Part shown: positions 1-8,195 of the stretch, piece by piece
How positions within the stretch are numbered: position 1 is the first letter of the stretch
Layout of the letters: every line of letters starts with the position of its first letter
DNA from: Hyphomicrobiales bacterium
Lineage (GTDB): Bacteria > Pseudomonadota > Alphaproteobacteria > Rhizobiales > Rhizobiaceae
Assembly: GCA_900469615.1 (NCBI GenBank)
Contig: UBYA01000007.1
Location: 1-64,000 of the forward strand
Length of the DNA: 64,000 bases
Direction of reading: 5' to 3'
Notes under the pieces: generated by a model
The model's input: the letters and a program-made list of their open reading frames with translations, nothing else
Database searches by the model: none
What the model was told of the DNA's origin: nothing
Position numbers and translations under genes: made by a program

Positions 1-224
1 CTGGAAAGCGTTCCATCGAAGGTGATGTAGGTCTGAATCAAGCCCTGTATGAGAATTCCGATGAGTGTCCCTCCGACGAACCCCGCTCCTCCCGTCAGCA
101 ACGTTCCGCCGATCACCACGGCAGCGATCGCGTCAAGCTCGACACCAACCGTGGCCAGCGAATATCCGGCCGATGTATAGAGCGAAAAAACGATTCCGGA
201 TAGACCGGCGACATCCGCCAAGGG
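1..224 (-). pseudogene. Truncated sugar ABC transporter permease remnant (RbsC/YjfF type)
   Basis: Reading the minus strand, this segment encodes the C-terminal half of a ribose/galactofuranose-type permease: GVELDAIAAVVIGGTLLTGG is followed by further glycine-rich membrane sequence and the run QTYITFDGTLS, and then the frame leaves the window. Upstream, the frame is closed by an in-frame stop at 225-227, with no plausible start between the stop and the homologous part, and homology seems to begin abruptly near 215. Intact family members have about 200 more N-terminal residues with several membrane helices, so this is a 5'-truncated, probably silent remnant. The 3' end lies outside the window and may be intact. 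Family assignment rests on recognised motifs; loss of function is inferred. Confidence 0.75.
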
Positions 225-394
225 CTATCTCGCTGGCCCGCGGGTCAAAAAATCATATAGTAATATTTTTAATTCATCATTTAGCCTTTCAGGGTGCACG
301 CGTCCTGAAGGAAATATTGAAGATGCTTGTGCGCTTGGATAATCTTTCTATTGCTGCGGAGATGAGATACCAATTACAGAGATATGCTGAAGAG

Positions 395-1375
395 CTAACC
401 CTTAAGGATATGTAGGCGATCGAGAATATATTGTAGACGTTCTTGCGCCTCAAAATTTCCTTTTTCGGCAGCCTTTCGATACCAGAATATTGCCAAGTCA
501 ATATCCTTTTCGAGCCCAAAACCGCCAACAGCATATGCATCCCCAAGACTCTTTTCTGCGTCTGGGTTGCCTTGCTCCGCAGCTTTTCGATACCAAAATA
601 TCGCCAGGCTGGTATCCTTTTCGACCCCAAAGCCACCGGCATACGCATTCGCAAGATTCGCTTCCGCCGCTGGAGCGCCCTGCGCTGCCGCTTTCCGAAA
701 CCAATCCACTGCGCAAGTATAGTCTTTCGGCCCGTTCAGCCCGAGAAAGCATATAGTACCAAGACCATTTTGCCCCCCCGAGTAACCCTGATCCGTTGAC
801 TTTTGAAAAAGAATTGCAGCCTTCGAATAGTCCTTTATTCCATCCTCCGTCAGGTAGATGAAGCCTAAATTGGCTTGAGCAACGGAGTTACCAGCATCGG
901 ATGCTTTTTCAAGCCAAGCAATAGCTAGGTTTATATCCCGAGGAACGCCAAGCCCCCATTGATACCGAGTACTCAAATTCACTTCTGCGTGGACATTTCC
1001 TTGTTCCGCCGCCTTACGATACCACTCAGTGGCTTGCACATCATCTTTGGCAACCCCCCGACCAACATCATACATTGCCCCTAGTGCATTTTGCGCATCA
1101 GACAAGCCTTGCTCAGCCGCCTTACGATACCAACTTTGGGCCGTATCAAAGTTTTGCACCACACCATGCCCGGTTTCATAGAGAAGCCCCAAACCAAACT
1201 CGGCTTGAGCATCTCCATTTTCAGCCAGGGGTTGCCAATATTTCAGCGCGCGCTCGTAGTCTCCGGCGTTGTATCTATCCTGACCTTCGTCGGCGTGCGC
1301 AGTTGCTGCAAATAAAGCCAGAACCATTGATATTGCGGTTACATATCTGACACACATAGCGATACCCAGCTTCAT
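395..1375 (-). CDS. Exported Sel1-repeat (SLR/TPR-like) protein
   Basis: The 326-residue protein starts with a signal peptide (residues about 1-28, ending TAHADEG) followed by seven to eight tandem Sel1-like repeats of about 36 residues. Typical features are LGxxYxxGxGV turns and WYRKAAEQG helices; the last two units (IFWYRKAAEQGNPDAEKSLG and the next) are close copies. Sel1 proteins are solenoid adaptors for protein-protein contacts, often periplasmic or involved in host interaction and envelope signalling; no specific partner can be named. The gene and its flanks are visibly more AT-rich than the rest of the window and sit beside a truncated permease, so acquisition or rearrangement is likely. 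The 225-394 gap holds nothing I recognise. Confidence 0.85.
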   Translation of the reverse strand: MKLGIAMCVRYVTAISMVLALFAATAHADEGQDRYNAGDYERALKYWQPLAENGDAQAEFGLGLLYETGHGVVQNFDTAQSWYRKAAEQGLSDAQNALGAMYDVGRGVAKDDVQATEWYRKAAEQGNVHAEVNLSTRYQWGLGVPRDINLAIAWLEKASDAGNSVAQANLGFIYLTEDGIKDYSKAAILFQKSTDQGYSGGQNGLGTICFLGLNGPKDYTCAVDWFRKAAAQGAPAAEANLANAYAGGFGVEKDTSLAIFWYRKAAEQGNPDAEKSLGDAYAVGGFGLEKDIDLAIFWYRKAAEKGNFEAQERLQYILDRLHILKG

Positions 1376-1474
1376 ATGTGAGTTAGAGATTGCCGTAACA
1401 GCGTACTCGTTCTTTCACGCGTTTTCACCTTTTAATTGATTTGCCCCACGGGGCAGACCAACTTGGTGACGTAT

Positions 1475-1501
1475 AGAAAAAAGGGGCGCCGCAGGCGCCC
1501 C
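1475..1501 (-). terminator. Rho-independent terminator of the BMP transporter operon
   Basis: An 8-bp perfect stem, GGGGCGCC (1483-1490) and GGCGCCCC (1494-1501), with a 3-base loop. On the minus strand it is followed by a run of six T. It lies 27 bases after the stop of the substrate-binding protein gene. A second short palindrome (TGCCCC-AC-GGGGCA, 1442-1455) lies just beyond. Confidence 0.85.
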
Positions 1502-1528
1502 TTGTCTACCTCAGTCTATTTGGATGCC

Positions 1529-2605
1529 TTACTTCGAAGCGGGCAGCTTGTCGTCCACGCCTTCGATGTAGAAGTTCATGCCGAGCAGCGTGCCGTCGTC
1601 GGCTTTTTCGCCAGCCTTCAGCCAGGGCGTGCCGTCCTGCTTGTTGATCGGGCCGGTGAACGGCGCGATTTCGCCGGACTTGATCTTGGCTTCGGTTTCC
1701 TCAGCCATCTTCTTCACGTCGTCGGGCATGTTGGTGTAGGGCGCCATCTTCAGGATGCCGTCCTTCAGGCCGTCCCAGCTCTGCTCGGACTTCCAGGTGC
1801 CGTCGAGCAGCGCATGCACGCGCTTGGAATAATAGTTGCCCCAGGTGTCGACGATAGCGGTCAGCTGTGCCTTCGGGCCAGCCTTGATCATGTCGGAAGC
1901 CTGACCGAATGCATGGATTCCGCGCTCTTCTGCGACCTGCATCGGCGCGGTGGTGTCGGTGTGCTGGGTCAAAACATCGACGCCCTGATCGACCATGGCC
2001 TTGGCGGCGTCGGCTTCCTTGCCTGGGTCGAACCAGGTGTTGACCCAGACGACCTTGAGCTTGAAGCTCGGGTCGATCGAACGGGCCCCCTGTTCGAACG
2101 AGTTGATGCCCATGACAACTTCCGGAATCGGGAAGGATGCAATGTAGGCGGCACCATGGTTCTTCGACGTCTTGGCGGCGATCTGGCCGAGGATGTAGCG
2201 GCCTTCATAGAAGCGCGAATTGTAGGTCGCGAGATTCGGGCCGCTCTTGAAGCCGGTCGCATGCTCGAACTTCACCTTCGGGAACTTGGCGGCAACCTTG
2301 ACGGTCGCGTCCATGAAGCCGAACGAGGTGGAGAAGATCAGCGAGCAGCCGGAGCGGGCGAGACGCTCGATGGCGCGCTCGGCATCCGGGCCTTCCGGCA
2401 CGTTTTCGAGATAAGGCGTCTCGATCTTGTTGCCGAATTCCTTCTGGATCTGCTGGCGGCCGAGATCGTGGGCCTGCGAATAGCCGCCATCCGTGTGCGA
2501 GCCGACGTAAACGAAGCAGACCTTGGTCGGCGCCGCTTCGGCCGCAGCGGCGAAACCAACGATGGAAGCGGCTGTCGTGGCGAGTGCGAGTGCTAGTTTT
2601 TTCAT
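1529..2605 (-). CDS. BMP-family ABC transporter substrate-binding protein
   Basis: This 358-residue periplasmic protein has a clear signal peptide (MKKLALALATTAAS to AAEAAP) and the basic membrane protein (BMP/PnrA) fold signature: VCFVYVGSHTDGGYSQAHD near the N-terminus, a SLIFSTSFGFMD segment and a FYEGRYILGQIA segment. BMP proteins bind purine nucleosides or related bases and deliver them to the cognate importer; the ligand here is not proven. It is the last gene of a minus-strand operon (ATPase, two permeases, then this protein), directly before a strong terminator. The start is supported by AGGGG upstream of ATG. Length is normal for the family. Confidence 0.9.
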   Translation of the reverse strand: MKKLALALATTAASIVGFAAAAEAAPTKVCFVYVGSHTDGGYSQAHDLGRQQIQKEFGNKIETPYLENVPEGPDAERAIERLARSGCSLIFSTSFGFMDATVKVAAKFPKVKFEHATGFKSGPNLATYNSRFYEGRYILGQIAAKTSKNHGAAYIASFPIPEVVMGINSFEQGARSIDPSFKLKVVWVNTWFDPGKEADAAKAMVDQGVDVLTQHTDTTAPMQVAEERGIHAFGQASDMIKAGPKAQLTAIVDTWGNYYSKRVHALLDGTWKSEQSWDGLKDGILKMAPYTNMPDDVKKMAEETEAKIKSGEIAPFTGPINKQDGTPWLKAGEKADDGTLLGMNFYIEGVDDKLPASK

Positions 2606-2653
2606 GGTTACCCCTGTTGGTTTGACACTATGAAATCCGTCCGGTTCTTGTTC

Positions 2654-3574
2654 TTAACGCTCCGGAACGAAGGCCTTGCCGAGCGACGCTGGCGTGTTGA
2701 TCAAGGTCGCGCGGCGATTTTGAGAGATGATGACGAGAACCACAATAGTCGATGCATAAGGCAGCATCGACAGGAACTGCGAGGGAATGCCGATGCCGAA
2801 TCCCTGCGCGTGAAACTGCAGGATCGTCACGGCGCCGAAGAGATAGCCGCCGGCCATGACGCGCATCGGCCGCCAGGATGCGAAGACCACCAATGCCAGC
2901 GTCACCCAGCCGCGGCCGGCCGACATGTTCTCGACCCATTGCGGCGTGTACACAAGCGACAATTGCGCACCGGCAAGTCCGGCGCAGGCACCGCCGAACA
3001 TGACGGCGAGATAGCGCGTGCGTATGACGTCGATGCCAAGCGCGTGGGCCGAGCCGTGGCTGTCGCCGACGGCGCGCAGCTTAAGGCCCGCGCGGCTGCG
3101 GAAGAGGAACCAGTTGACCCCGATGAGCAGCGCAATCGAGAGGTAGAATGTCAGGTCCTGCTTGAACAGCACCGATCCGATCAGCGGAATATCCGACAGA
3201 AACGGGAAGACGATCTCGTGCAGCTGCACGCCCGGCACGCTGACATAGCCCTCGCCGATCATGCCGGAAAGACCGAGGCCAAGAATGGTCAGCGCCAGGC
3301 CGGTCGCGACCTGGTTCGTGACCAGGGTCAGGGTAAGAAAGCCGAACAGCAGCGAAAACAACGCGCCCGCAATGATGCCCGTCACAAGGCCGACATAGGG
3401 CGATCCGCTTATCTGCGCCCCGACGAAAGCCGCCACGGCGCCGATGATCATCATGCCTTCGACGCCGAGATTGAGCACGCCGGAGCGCTCCACCACCAGT
3501 TCGCCGAGACCGGCGATGACGAGCGGGGTCGATGCCGTGATGATGGTGAGGAGGACTGCTTCAAAGACGCTCAT
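2654..3574 (-). CDS. BMP-type ABC transporter permease (second subunit)
   Basis: This 306-residue inner-membrane protein of about eight to nine helices has the conserved early motif VVERSGVLNLGVEGMMIIGA, typical of the permease (BPD_transp_2 family) that pairs with BMP binding proteins. It should form the heterodimeric channel with the product of the overlapping upstream gene. Its ATG overlaps the stop of that gene by four bases (ATGA), so the two are translationally coupled. The binding protein gene follows after 48 bases. Proposed substrate: nucleosides or purine-like compounds, inferred from the family only. Confidence 0.9.
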   Translation of the reverse strand: MSVFEAVLLTIITASTPLVIAGLGELVVERSGVLNLGVEGMMIIGAVAAFVGAQISGSPYVGLVTGIIAGALFSLLFGFLTLTLVTNQVATGLALTILGLGLSGMIGEGYVSVPGVQLHEIVFPFLSDIPLIGSVLFKQDLTFYLSIALLIGVNWFLFRSRAGLKLRAVGDSHGSAHALGIDVIRTRYLAVMFGGACAGLAGAQLSLVYTPQWVENMSAGRGWVTLALVVFASWRPMRVMAGGYLFGAVTILQFHAQGFGIGIPSQFLSMLPYASTIVVLVIISQNRRATLINTPASLGKAFVPER

Positions 3575-4656
3575 GCCGCACCTCCCCGAACCCGCGACCA
3601 GACCAGACGGATCTTGTAGTAGATCAGCGTGTCGCAGGAGAGCACGAAAAACAGCAGCAATCCCTGGAAAACGCTGGCCGCCTTGGCGGAAATGCCTGGC
3701 GACAATTGCGCCGCCTCGCCGCCAAGATAGGTCAGGGCGAGCACAAAACCCGAAAGGATGGCACCGAGCGGATTGAGGCGCGCAAGAAAAGCGACGATGA
3801 TGGCAGTAAAGCCGTAACCCGGCGAAATCGCGGGCTGCAGATGGCCGATGGAGCCGGAAACTTCGGATATGCCGGCAAGGCCCGAAAGCGCGCCGGAGAA
3901 GAGGAAGGCGAACCAGACCATTTTGCGCGAGGAAAAACCGGCAAAGCGCCCTGCCCGCGCCGACTGGCCGAGCACCGTTATCTCAAAGCCCTTCAGCGTA
4001 TATTTCATCAGGAACCAGGCGAGGATCGCCGCGATCACGGCAAAGACGATGCCCCAATGCGCCCGCCCGGAATCCTCCCATATCGCCGGCAGCACAGCCT
4101 CCGGCGGAAAATCGATGCTCTGCGGGAAGTTATGGCCCTGCGGATCGCGCCAAGGCCCGCGCGAGAGCCAATCCAGGAAAAGCTGCGCGATATAGACCAG
4201 CATCAGGCTCGTCAAAATCTCATTGGTATTGAAGTGCGCTTTCAAGAGCGCCGGAATGGCTGCATAAAGCGCGCCACCGATGGCGCCGGCAATCAGCATC
4301 AACGGCAGAACCATCGGCGAATGCCAGTCCGTGAAGATGATCGGGATGAACGAGCCGGCGACCGCCCCCATGGTGAACTGGCCCTCCGCGCCGATATTCC
4401 AGTTGTTGGAGCGGTAACAGAGGCAAAGGCCGACGGCGATCAGAATCAGCGGCCCCGCCTTGATCGCCAGTTCGTGCAGCGACCAGACTTCCAGCAAAGG
4501 CTCGACGAAGAAGGCATCGAGCGCCTCGACAGGGTCCTTGCCCATGACGGCGAACATGATCGTGCCGGCGATCAGCGCCAATACGAGAGCGAGCAGCGGC
4601 GACAGGAAGCCGAACAGTTTCGAGACCTGCGGGCGCTTTTCGAGTTCAATGCGCAT
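3571..4656 (-). CDS. BMP-type ABC transporter permease (first subunit)
   Basis: This integral membrane protein of 361 residues is counted from the ATG at 4656. A start ten codons further upstream (4686) is open, but the chosen ATG has a GGAG box seven bases upstream. Conserved permease elements are LCYRSNNWNIGAEGQFTMGA and GYGFTAIIVAFLARLNP. It is the larger partner of the two-permease channel of a BMP-family importer. The start overlaps the end of the ATPase gene by 11 bases, which suggests coupled translation of equal subunits. Confidence 0.9.
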   Translation of the reverse strand: MRIELEKRPQVSKLFGFLSPLLALVLALIAGTIMFAVMGKDPVEALDAFFVEPLLEVWSLHELAIKAGPLILIAVGLCLCYRSNNWNIGAEGQFTMGAVAGSFIPIIFTDWHSPMVLPLMLIAGAIGGALYAAIPALLKAHFNTNEILTSLMLVYIAQLFLDWLSRGPWRDPQGHNFPQSIDFPPEAVLPAIWEDSGRAHWGIVFAVIAAILAWFLMKYTLKGFEITVLGQSARAGRFAGFSSRKMVWFAFLFSGALSGLAGISEVSGSIGHLQPAISPGYGFTAIIVAFLARLNPLGAILSGFVLALTYLGGEAAQLSPGISAKAASVFQGLLLFFVLSCDTLIYYKIRLVWSRVRGGAA

Positions 4657-6220
4657 GGGCAGGCTCCGAATGCGTCGTGGATTCATGCAGGCCGCCCATC
4701 AGCAGGCCGATCTTTTCGCGGGTCAATTCGCCGGCGGGATAGGATGCCGACAGACGCCCTTCGGAGATGACGGCGATATCCGTCGCGACTTCGAAAATCT
4801 CATCGAGATCCTGACTGATGACGAGCACGGCCGAACCGTCGCGGGCGAGATCGACCAGGGCCTGACGGATACGGCTTGCGGCGCCCGCATCCACGCCCCA
4901 GGTCGGCTGATTGACGACGAGCACGCTCGGCTGCCGATCCAGTTCGCGGCCGACGATGAATTTCTGCAGATTGCCGCCGGAAAGAGCGCCGGCAGCCGGG
5001 TCCTCGCCACTCTTGCGCACATCCATCGCAGCGCAGATCCGCTTCGTCGCCTGCTTGACCGCACCGTGTCTGATGACGTTGAGAAATCCGCCGCCGAGGA
5101 ATGCCTTGCGATCCGACTGATTACGGGCGAGCACGAGATTGTCCGACAGCTTCAATGCCGATACGGCCGCATGACCATGACGCTCCTCCGGCACGAAACC
5201 GGCTCCCAGCAGCCGGCGCGCATTGATGCCTTTGGTCCCCACCGGCTTGCCGCGCAACTGGATCAGATCGTCGGATGCGACGGTGTATTCGCCTGAGATG
5301 ACATCGAACAATTCACCCTGGCCATTTCCGGCAACCCCGGCTATCGCCAGGATTTCACCGGCGCGCACGCGCAGGGAGACACCCTTCAACGACATGGCGA
5401 AGGGAGTTCGGGCCGGTGCCGAAAGGCCGGCAACCTCCAGGAGAATATCCCCCGTCTTGCCGAGACCTTCGTGCTGGACGCTGGCGACATCGCTGCCGAC
5501 CATCATGCGGGCAAGCGATCCGGTCGTTTCCTGCCTGGGATCGCAGGCGCCCGTAACCTTGCCATGACGCAACACCGTGGCGCGCGAACAGATGCGCTGC
5601 ACTTCCTCCAGCCGATGGCTGATATAAAGCACCGAGCGCCCCTCGTCTCTGAGCTGGAACAGCGTCTCGAACAGGCGATCGGCCTCCTGCGGCGTCAATA
5701 CGGAGGTCGGCTCGTCGAGAATGATGAGCCTGGGATTCTGCAGGAGCGCGCGGACGATTTCGATGCGCTGCCTCTCGCCGACGGAAAGGTCCGCCACATG
5801 GGCATTCGGATCGAGCGGCAGTCCATAGGCGTGCGAGAGCTTTGCGGCTTCCTCGGAAATTTTTGCGAGCGGAATATTGCTGTCGAGCGAAAGCGCGATA
5901 TTTTCCGCGACAGTCAGCGCTTCGAACAGGGAAAAATGCTGGAATACCATGCCAATGCCGAGCTTGCGCGCCGTGCCCGGCGCATCGATCGACACAGGCT
6001 GCCCCTGCCAGACGATCTGCCCGTGCGACGGTTCGAGCACGCCGAACAGCATCTTGACGAGCGTGGATTTGCCTGCGCCGTTCTCACCGAGGAGAGCGTG
6101 AATTTCGCCTGGCTGAATTTCAAGATCGATTTCGTTACAGGCTGCAAAACTACCGAATAGTTTCGTCAGTTTGCGAACCGACAATAGTGCACCGGTTGCC
6201 GGCACATCGGATGACGACAC
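4646..6220 (-). CDS. ABC transporter ATPase with two nucleotide-binding domains (BMP importer)
   Basis: This 524-residue cytoplasmic protein has two ABC domains in tandem, as in sugar and nucleoside importers (RbsA/NupA-like). Domain 1 has Walker A GENGAGKST (residues 45-53), signature LSVGERQRIEI and Walker B LIILDEPT. Domain 2 begins near residue 255 and is degenerate at Walker A (AGNGQGEL instead of GxxGxGKST) while keeping LSGGNLQKFIVGREL, the usual asymmetry of this family. It powers import with the two permeases downstream. It is first of the four transporter genes and lies only 41 bases after the quinone oxidoreductase gene, so transcription may start further upstream. Confidence 0.92.
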   Translation of the reverse strand: MSSSDVPATGALLSVRKLTKLFGSFAACNEIDLEIQPGEIHALLGENGAGKSTLVKMLFGVLEPSHGQIVWQGQPVSIDAPGTARKLGIGMVFQHFSLFEALTVAENIALSLDSNIPLAKISEEAAKLSHAYGLPLDPNAHVADLSVGERQRIEIVRALLQNPRLIILDEPTSVLTPQEADRLFETLFQLRDEGRSVLYISHRLEEVQRICSRATVLRHGKVTGACDPRQETTGSLARMMVGSDVASVQHEGLGKTGDILLEVAGLSAPARTPFAMSLKGVSLRVRAGEILAIAGVAGNGQGELFDVISGEYTVASDDLIQLRGKPVGTKGINARRLLGAGFVPEERHGHAAVSALKLSDNLVLARNQSDRKAFLGGGFLNVIRHGAVKQATKRICAAMDVRKSGEDPAAGALSGGNLQKFIVGRELDRQPSVLVVNQPTWGVDAGAASRIRQALVDLARDGSAVLVISQDLDEIFEVATDIAVISEGRLSASYPAGELTREKIGLLMGGLHESTTHSEPAHAH

Positions 6221-6261
6221 GTTCCCCTCATTTCCTTCCCACCGTCCTGCCCTTTACGGAT

Positions 6262-7245
6262 CTATGGGATCAGTAGTGTAGTTCCACTCGTTTTCCTGGC
6301 TTCAAGATCCGCGTGCGCGCGCCCAGCCTCGCTCAACGGATAAGTCTGATGAATATTGATACGCACTTTGTTGCTTTGCACAACAGCAAATAATGCGTCG
6401 GCGCTGGCTCTCAACTCTTCAGGCGTGCCGACATAGGCGAAAAGGCTAGGGCGCGTGGTGAAAAGCGATCCCTTCTGATTGAGGATGGCGAGATTGAAAT
6501 TCTCGATCGGGCCGGACGATTGACCGAAGGTGACCCACATGCCGCGCGGTTTCAGGCAATCGAGCGAATGCGGGAACGTGTCCCTGCCGACCGAGTCGTA
6601 GACGACATCGACGCCCTTGCCGCCGGTAATCTCGCGGACGCGATCGGCAAAGTTCTCCTTGCCGTAATCGATGACGTGATCGTAGCCATGCGCCAATGCC
6701 AGCTCGACCTTCTCTGCGGAACCGGCGGTGCCGATGACGGTGCCGGCTCCGAGAGCCTTGGCCCACTGGCCGGCGATCAGGCCCACGCCGCCTGCGGCCG
6801 CATGAAACAGCAAGGTCGTACCGGGACCGACCTTGAAGGTGCGGTTCAGCAGATATTCGGCCGTCATTCCCTTCAGCATCATCGATGCCGCCGTTTCGAG
6901 AGAAATATCGTCGGGCACCTTCACCAGATGGCGGGTCTCGATGTTGCGCTCGACGCTATAAGCGCCGTCGCTGCCGACATAGGCCACGCGATCACCCACG
7001 GCAAAATCGGTCACGCCGGGCCCGACTTCGGTGATCGTTCCTGCCGCCTCCTTGCCGAGCGGCAACGGAAACCGAGGCGCCTTGTAGAGACCGGAGCGGA
7101 AATAAACGTCTATGAAATTCAGGCCGATCGCGGCATGGCGGATCTGTACCTCACCGGCGCCCGGAGGCGGCAGATCCACCTCCTCCAGCTTCATGACATC
7201 GGGACCGCCATTTTCGTGGATGCGAACAACCTTGGTCTTCTTCAT
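6262..7245 (-). CDS. NADPH:quinone oxidoreductase (zinc-free MDR / zeta-crystallin family)
   Basis: This 327-residue protein of the medium-chain dehydrogenase family has IGLNFIDVYFRSGLY near residue 50, the segment FPLPLGKEAAGTI, and the nucleotide-binding AAAGGVGLIAGQWAKALGA (Rossmann GxGxxG variant). It lacks the structural zinc-ligand loop, as expected of quinone oxidoreductases, which reduce quinones with NADPH. An in-frame TTG lies three codons upstream; I chose ATG at 7245 because an AGGA box sits at proper distance. It follows the phosphatidylcholine synthase gene by 12 bases. Substrate is inferred from the family. Confidence 0.88.
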   Translation of the reverse strand: MKKTKVVRIHENGGPDVMKLEEVDLPPPGAGEVQIRHAAIGLNFIDVYFRSGLYKAPRFPLPLGKEAAGTITEVGPGVTDFAVGDRVAYVGSDGAYSVERNIETRHLVKVPDDISLETAASMMLKGMTAEYLLNRTFKVGPGTTLLFHAAAGGVGLIAGQWAKALGAGTVIGTAGSAEKVELALAHGYDHVIDYGKENFADRVREITGGKGVDVVYDSVGRDTFPHSLDCLKPRGMWVTFGQSSGPIENFNLAILNQKGSLFTTRPSLFAYVGTPEELRASADALFAVVQSNKVRINIHQTYPLSEAGRAHADLEARKTSGTTLLIP

Positions 7246-7257
7246 GACGCGCAATCC

Positions 7258-7983
7258 TCATTGACGCCCGAGGGACGGGAAAAACTGCAGCACGGCGCCG
7301 ATACAATAAAGATAAATACCACTGATGATGAAGAGGACAACTGCCCATTGCGGCATGACGAACTGCATGAGCAGCGAATAGATGCCGAGCGCCGACCAGA
7401 AAAGGAATATGCCGAGATTGAGCGGGCGCAATCGCTTGACGCGTACGGGATGGAGGAAATTGATCGGCAGGAAGGTCAGGACGACGGAAACGCCGACGAG
7501 GACCATGGCTGTCGTGGCACTTGCGTCTATGACGAAAAGCGTGAAGATCACCATGTTCCAGACGACCGGAAAGCCGGAGAAGAAATATTCGTCCGTCTTC
7601 ATGCCGGTATCGGCGTAATAGATGGCGCTGGAGACCACGATCATGCCGGCCGCGACGAACGACCATGGCTCGCCGATCATGCCGCTTTCGTAGAGCGCAA
7701 AGGCAGGCAGGAGCACATAGGTCACGTAGTCGATAATATTGTCGAGCGTATCGCCAGACCAATTCGGAAGGACCTCCTTGACCCGGACCTTGCGGGCGAT
7801 CGGCCCGTCGATGCCGTCGACGAGCAGCGCCAGCCCGAGCCACCAGAACATGTCGACAAAACGATGCTCCGATGCGGCAACGACACCGAGAAAGGCGAGA
7901 AAAGATCCCGAGGCTGTCAGAATATGGACGGAGAAGGCACGAATCTCCGCATAAGGCACCCGCTTGTAATTGAAGATTTTCAT
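7258..7983 (-). CDS. pcs: Phosphatidylcholine synthase
   Basis: This integral membrane enzyme condenses CDP-diacylglycerol with choline to make phosphatidylcholine, the pathway typical of rhizobia and other host-associated alphaproteobacteria. The CDP-alcohol phosphotransferase motif DG-x2-A-R-x8-G-x3-D-x3-D is visible: DGIDGPIAR, then WSGDTLDNIIDY. The product begins MKIFNYKRVPYAEIRAF, giving 241 residues as I remember for the characterised rhizobial enzyme; an open frame of 29 more codons upstream is unlikely to be translated. About seven or eight membrane helices follow the motif. It is probably the first gene of a unit with the downstream quinone oxidoreductase, and is divergent from the hydroxylase gene at 8196. 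Confidence 0.95.
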   Translation of the reverse strand: MKIFNYKRVPYAEIRAFSVHILTASGSFLAFLGVVAASEHRFVDMFWWLGLALLVDGIDGPIARKVRVKEVLPNWSGDTLDNIIDYVTYVLLPAFALYESGMIGEPWSFVAAGMIVVSSAIYYADTGMKTDEYFFSGFPVVWNMVIFTLFVIDASATTAMVLVGVSVVLTFLPINFLHPVRVKRLRPLNLGIFLFWSALGIYSLLMQFVMPQWAVVLFIISGIYLYCIGAVLQFFPSLGRQ

Positions 7984-8195
7984 CCGCCCCGTGACTCGCC
8001 TGCTTATGCGCCTGCCCCGGCAGGCGATTTTTCTCGCTAATATGCATCCTTTGGTTTGCACCGCCAGCACAAAAGCGTCGATGCCGGCACGCTAGCGCGA
8101 CTTCGTGTCATTTTCACCCGTTGCGATGTTTCATCCCATGGATTTCAACAGGCTAAGCGCCTATTTTCAGAAGCAGAGGCAATTGAGGCATCGAT

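Noticed and set aside
395-1375. Sel1 repeat DNA considered as a CRISPR or tandem intergenic array
   Set aside because: The periodic similarity is of protein-coding units of about 108-111 bases and there are no uniform spacers.
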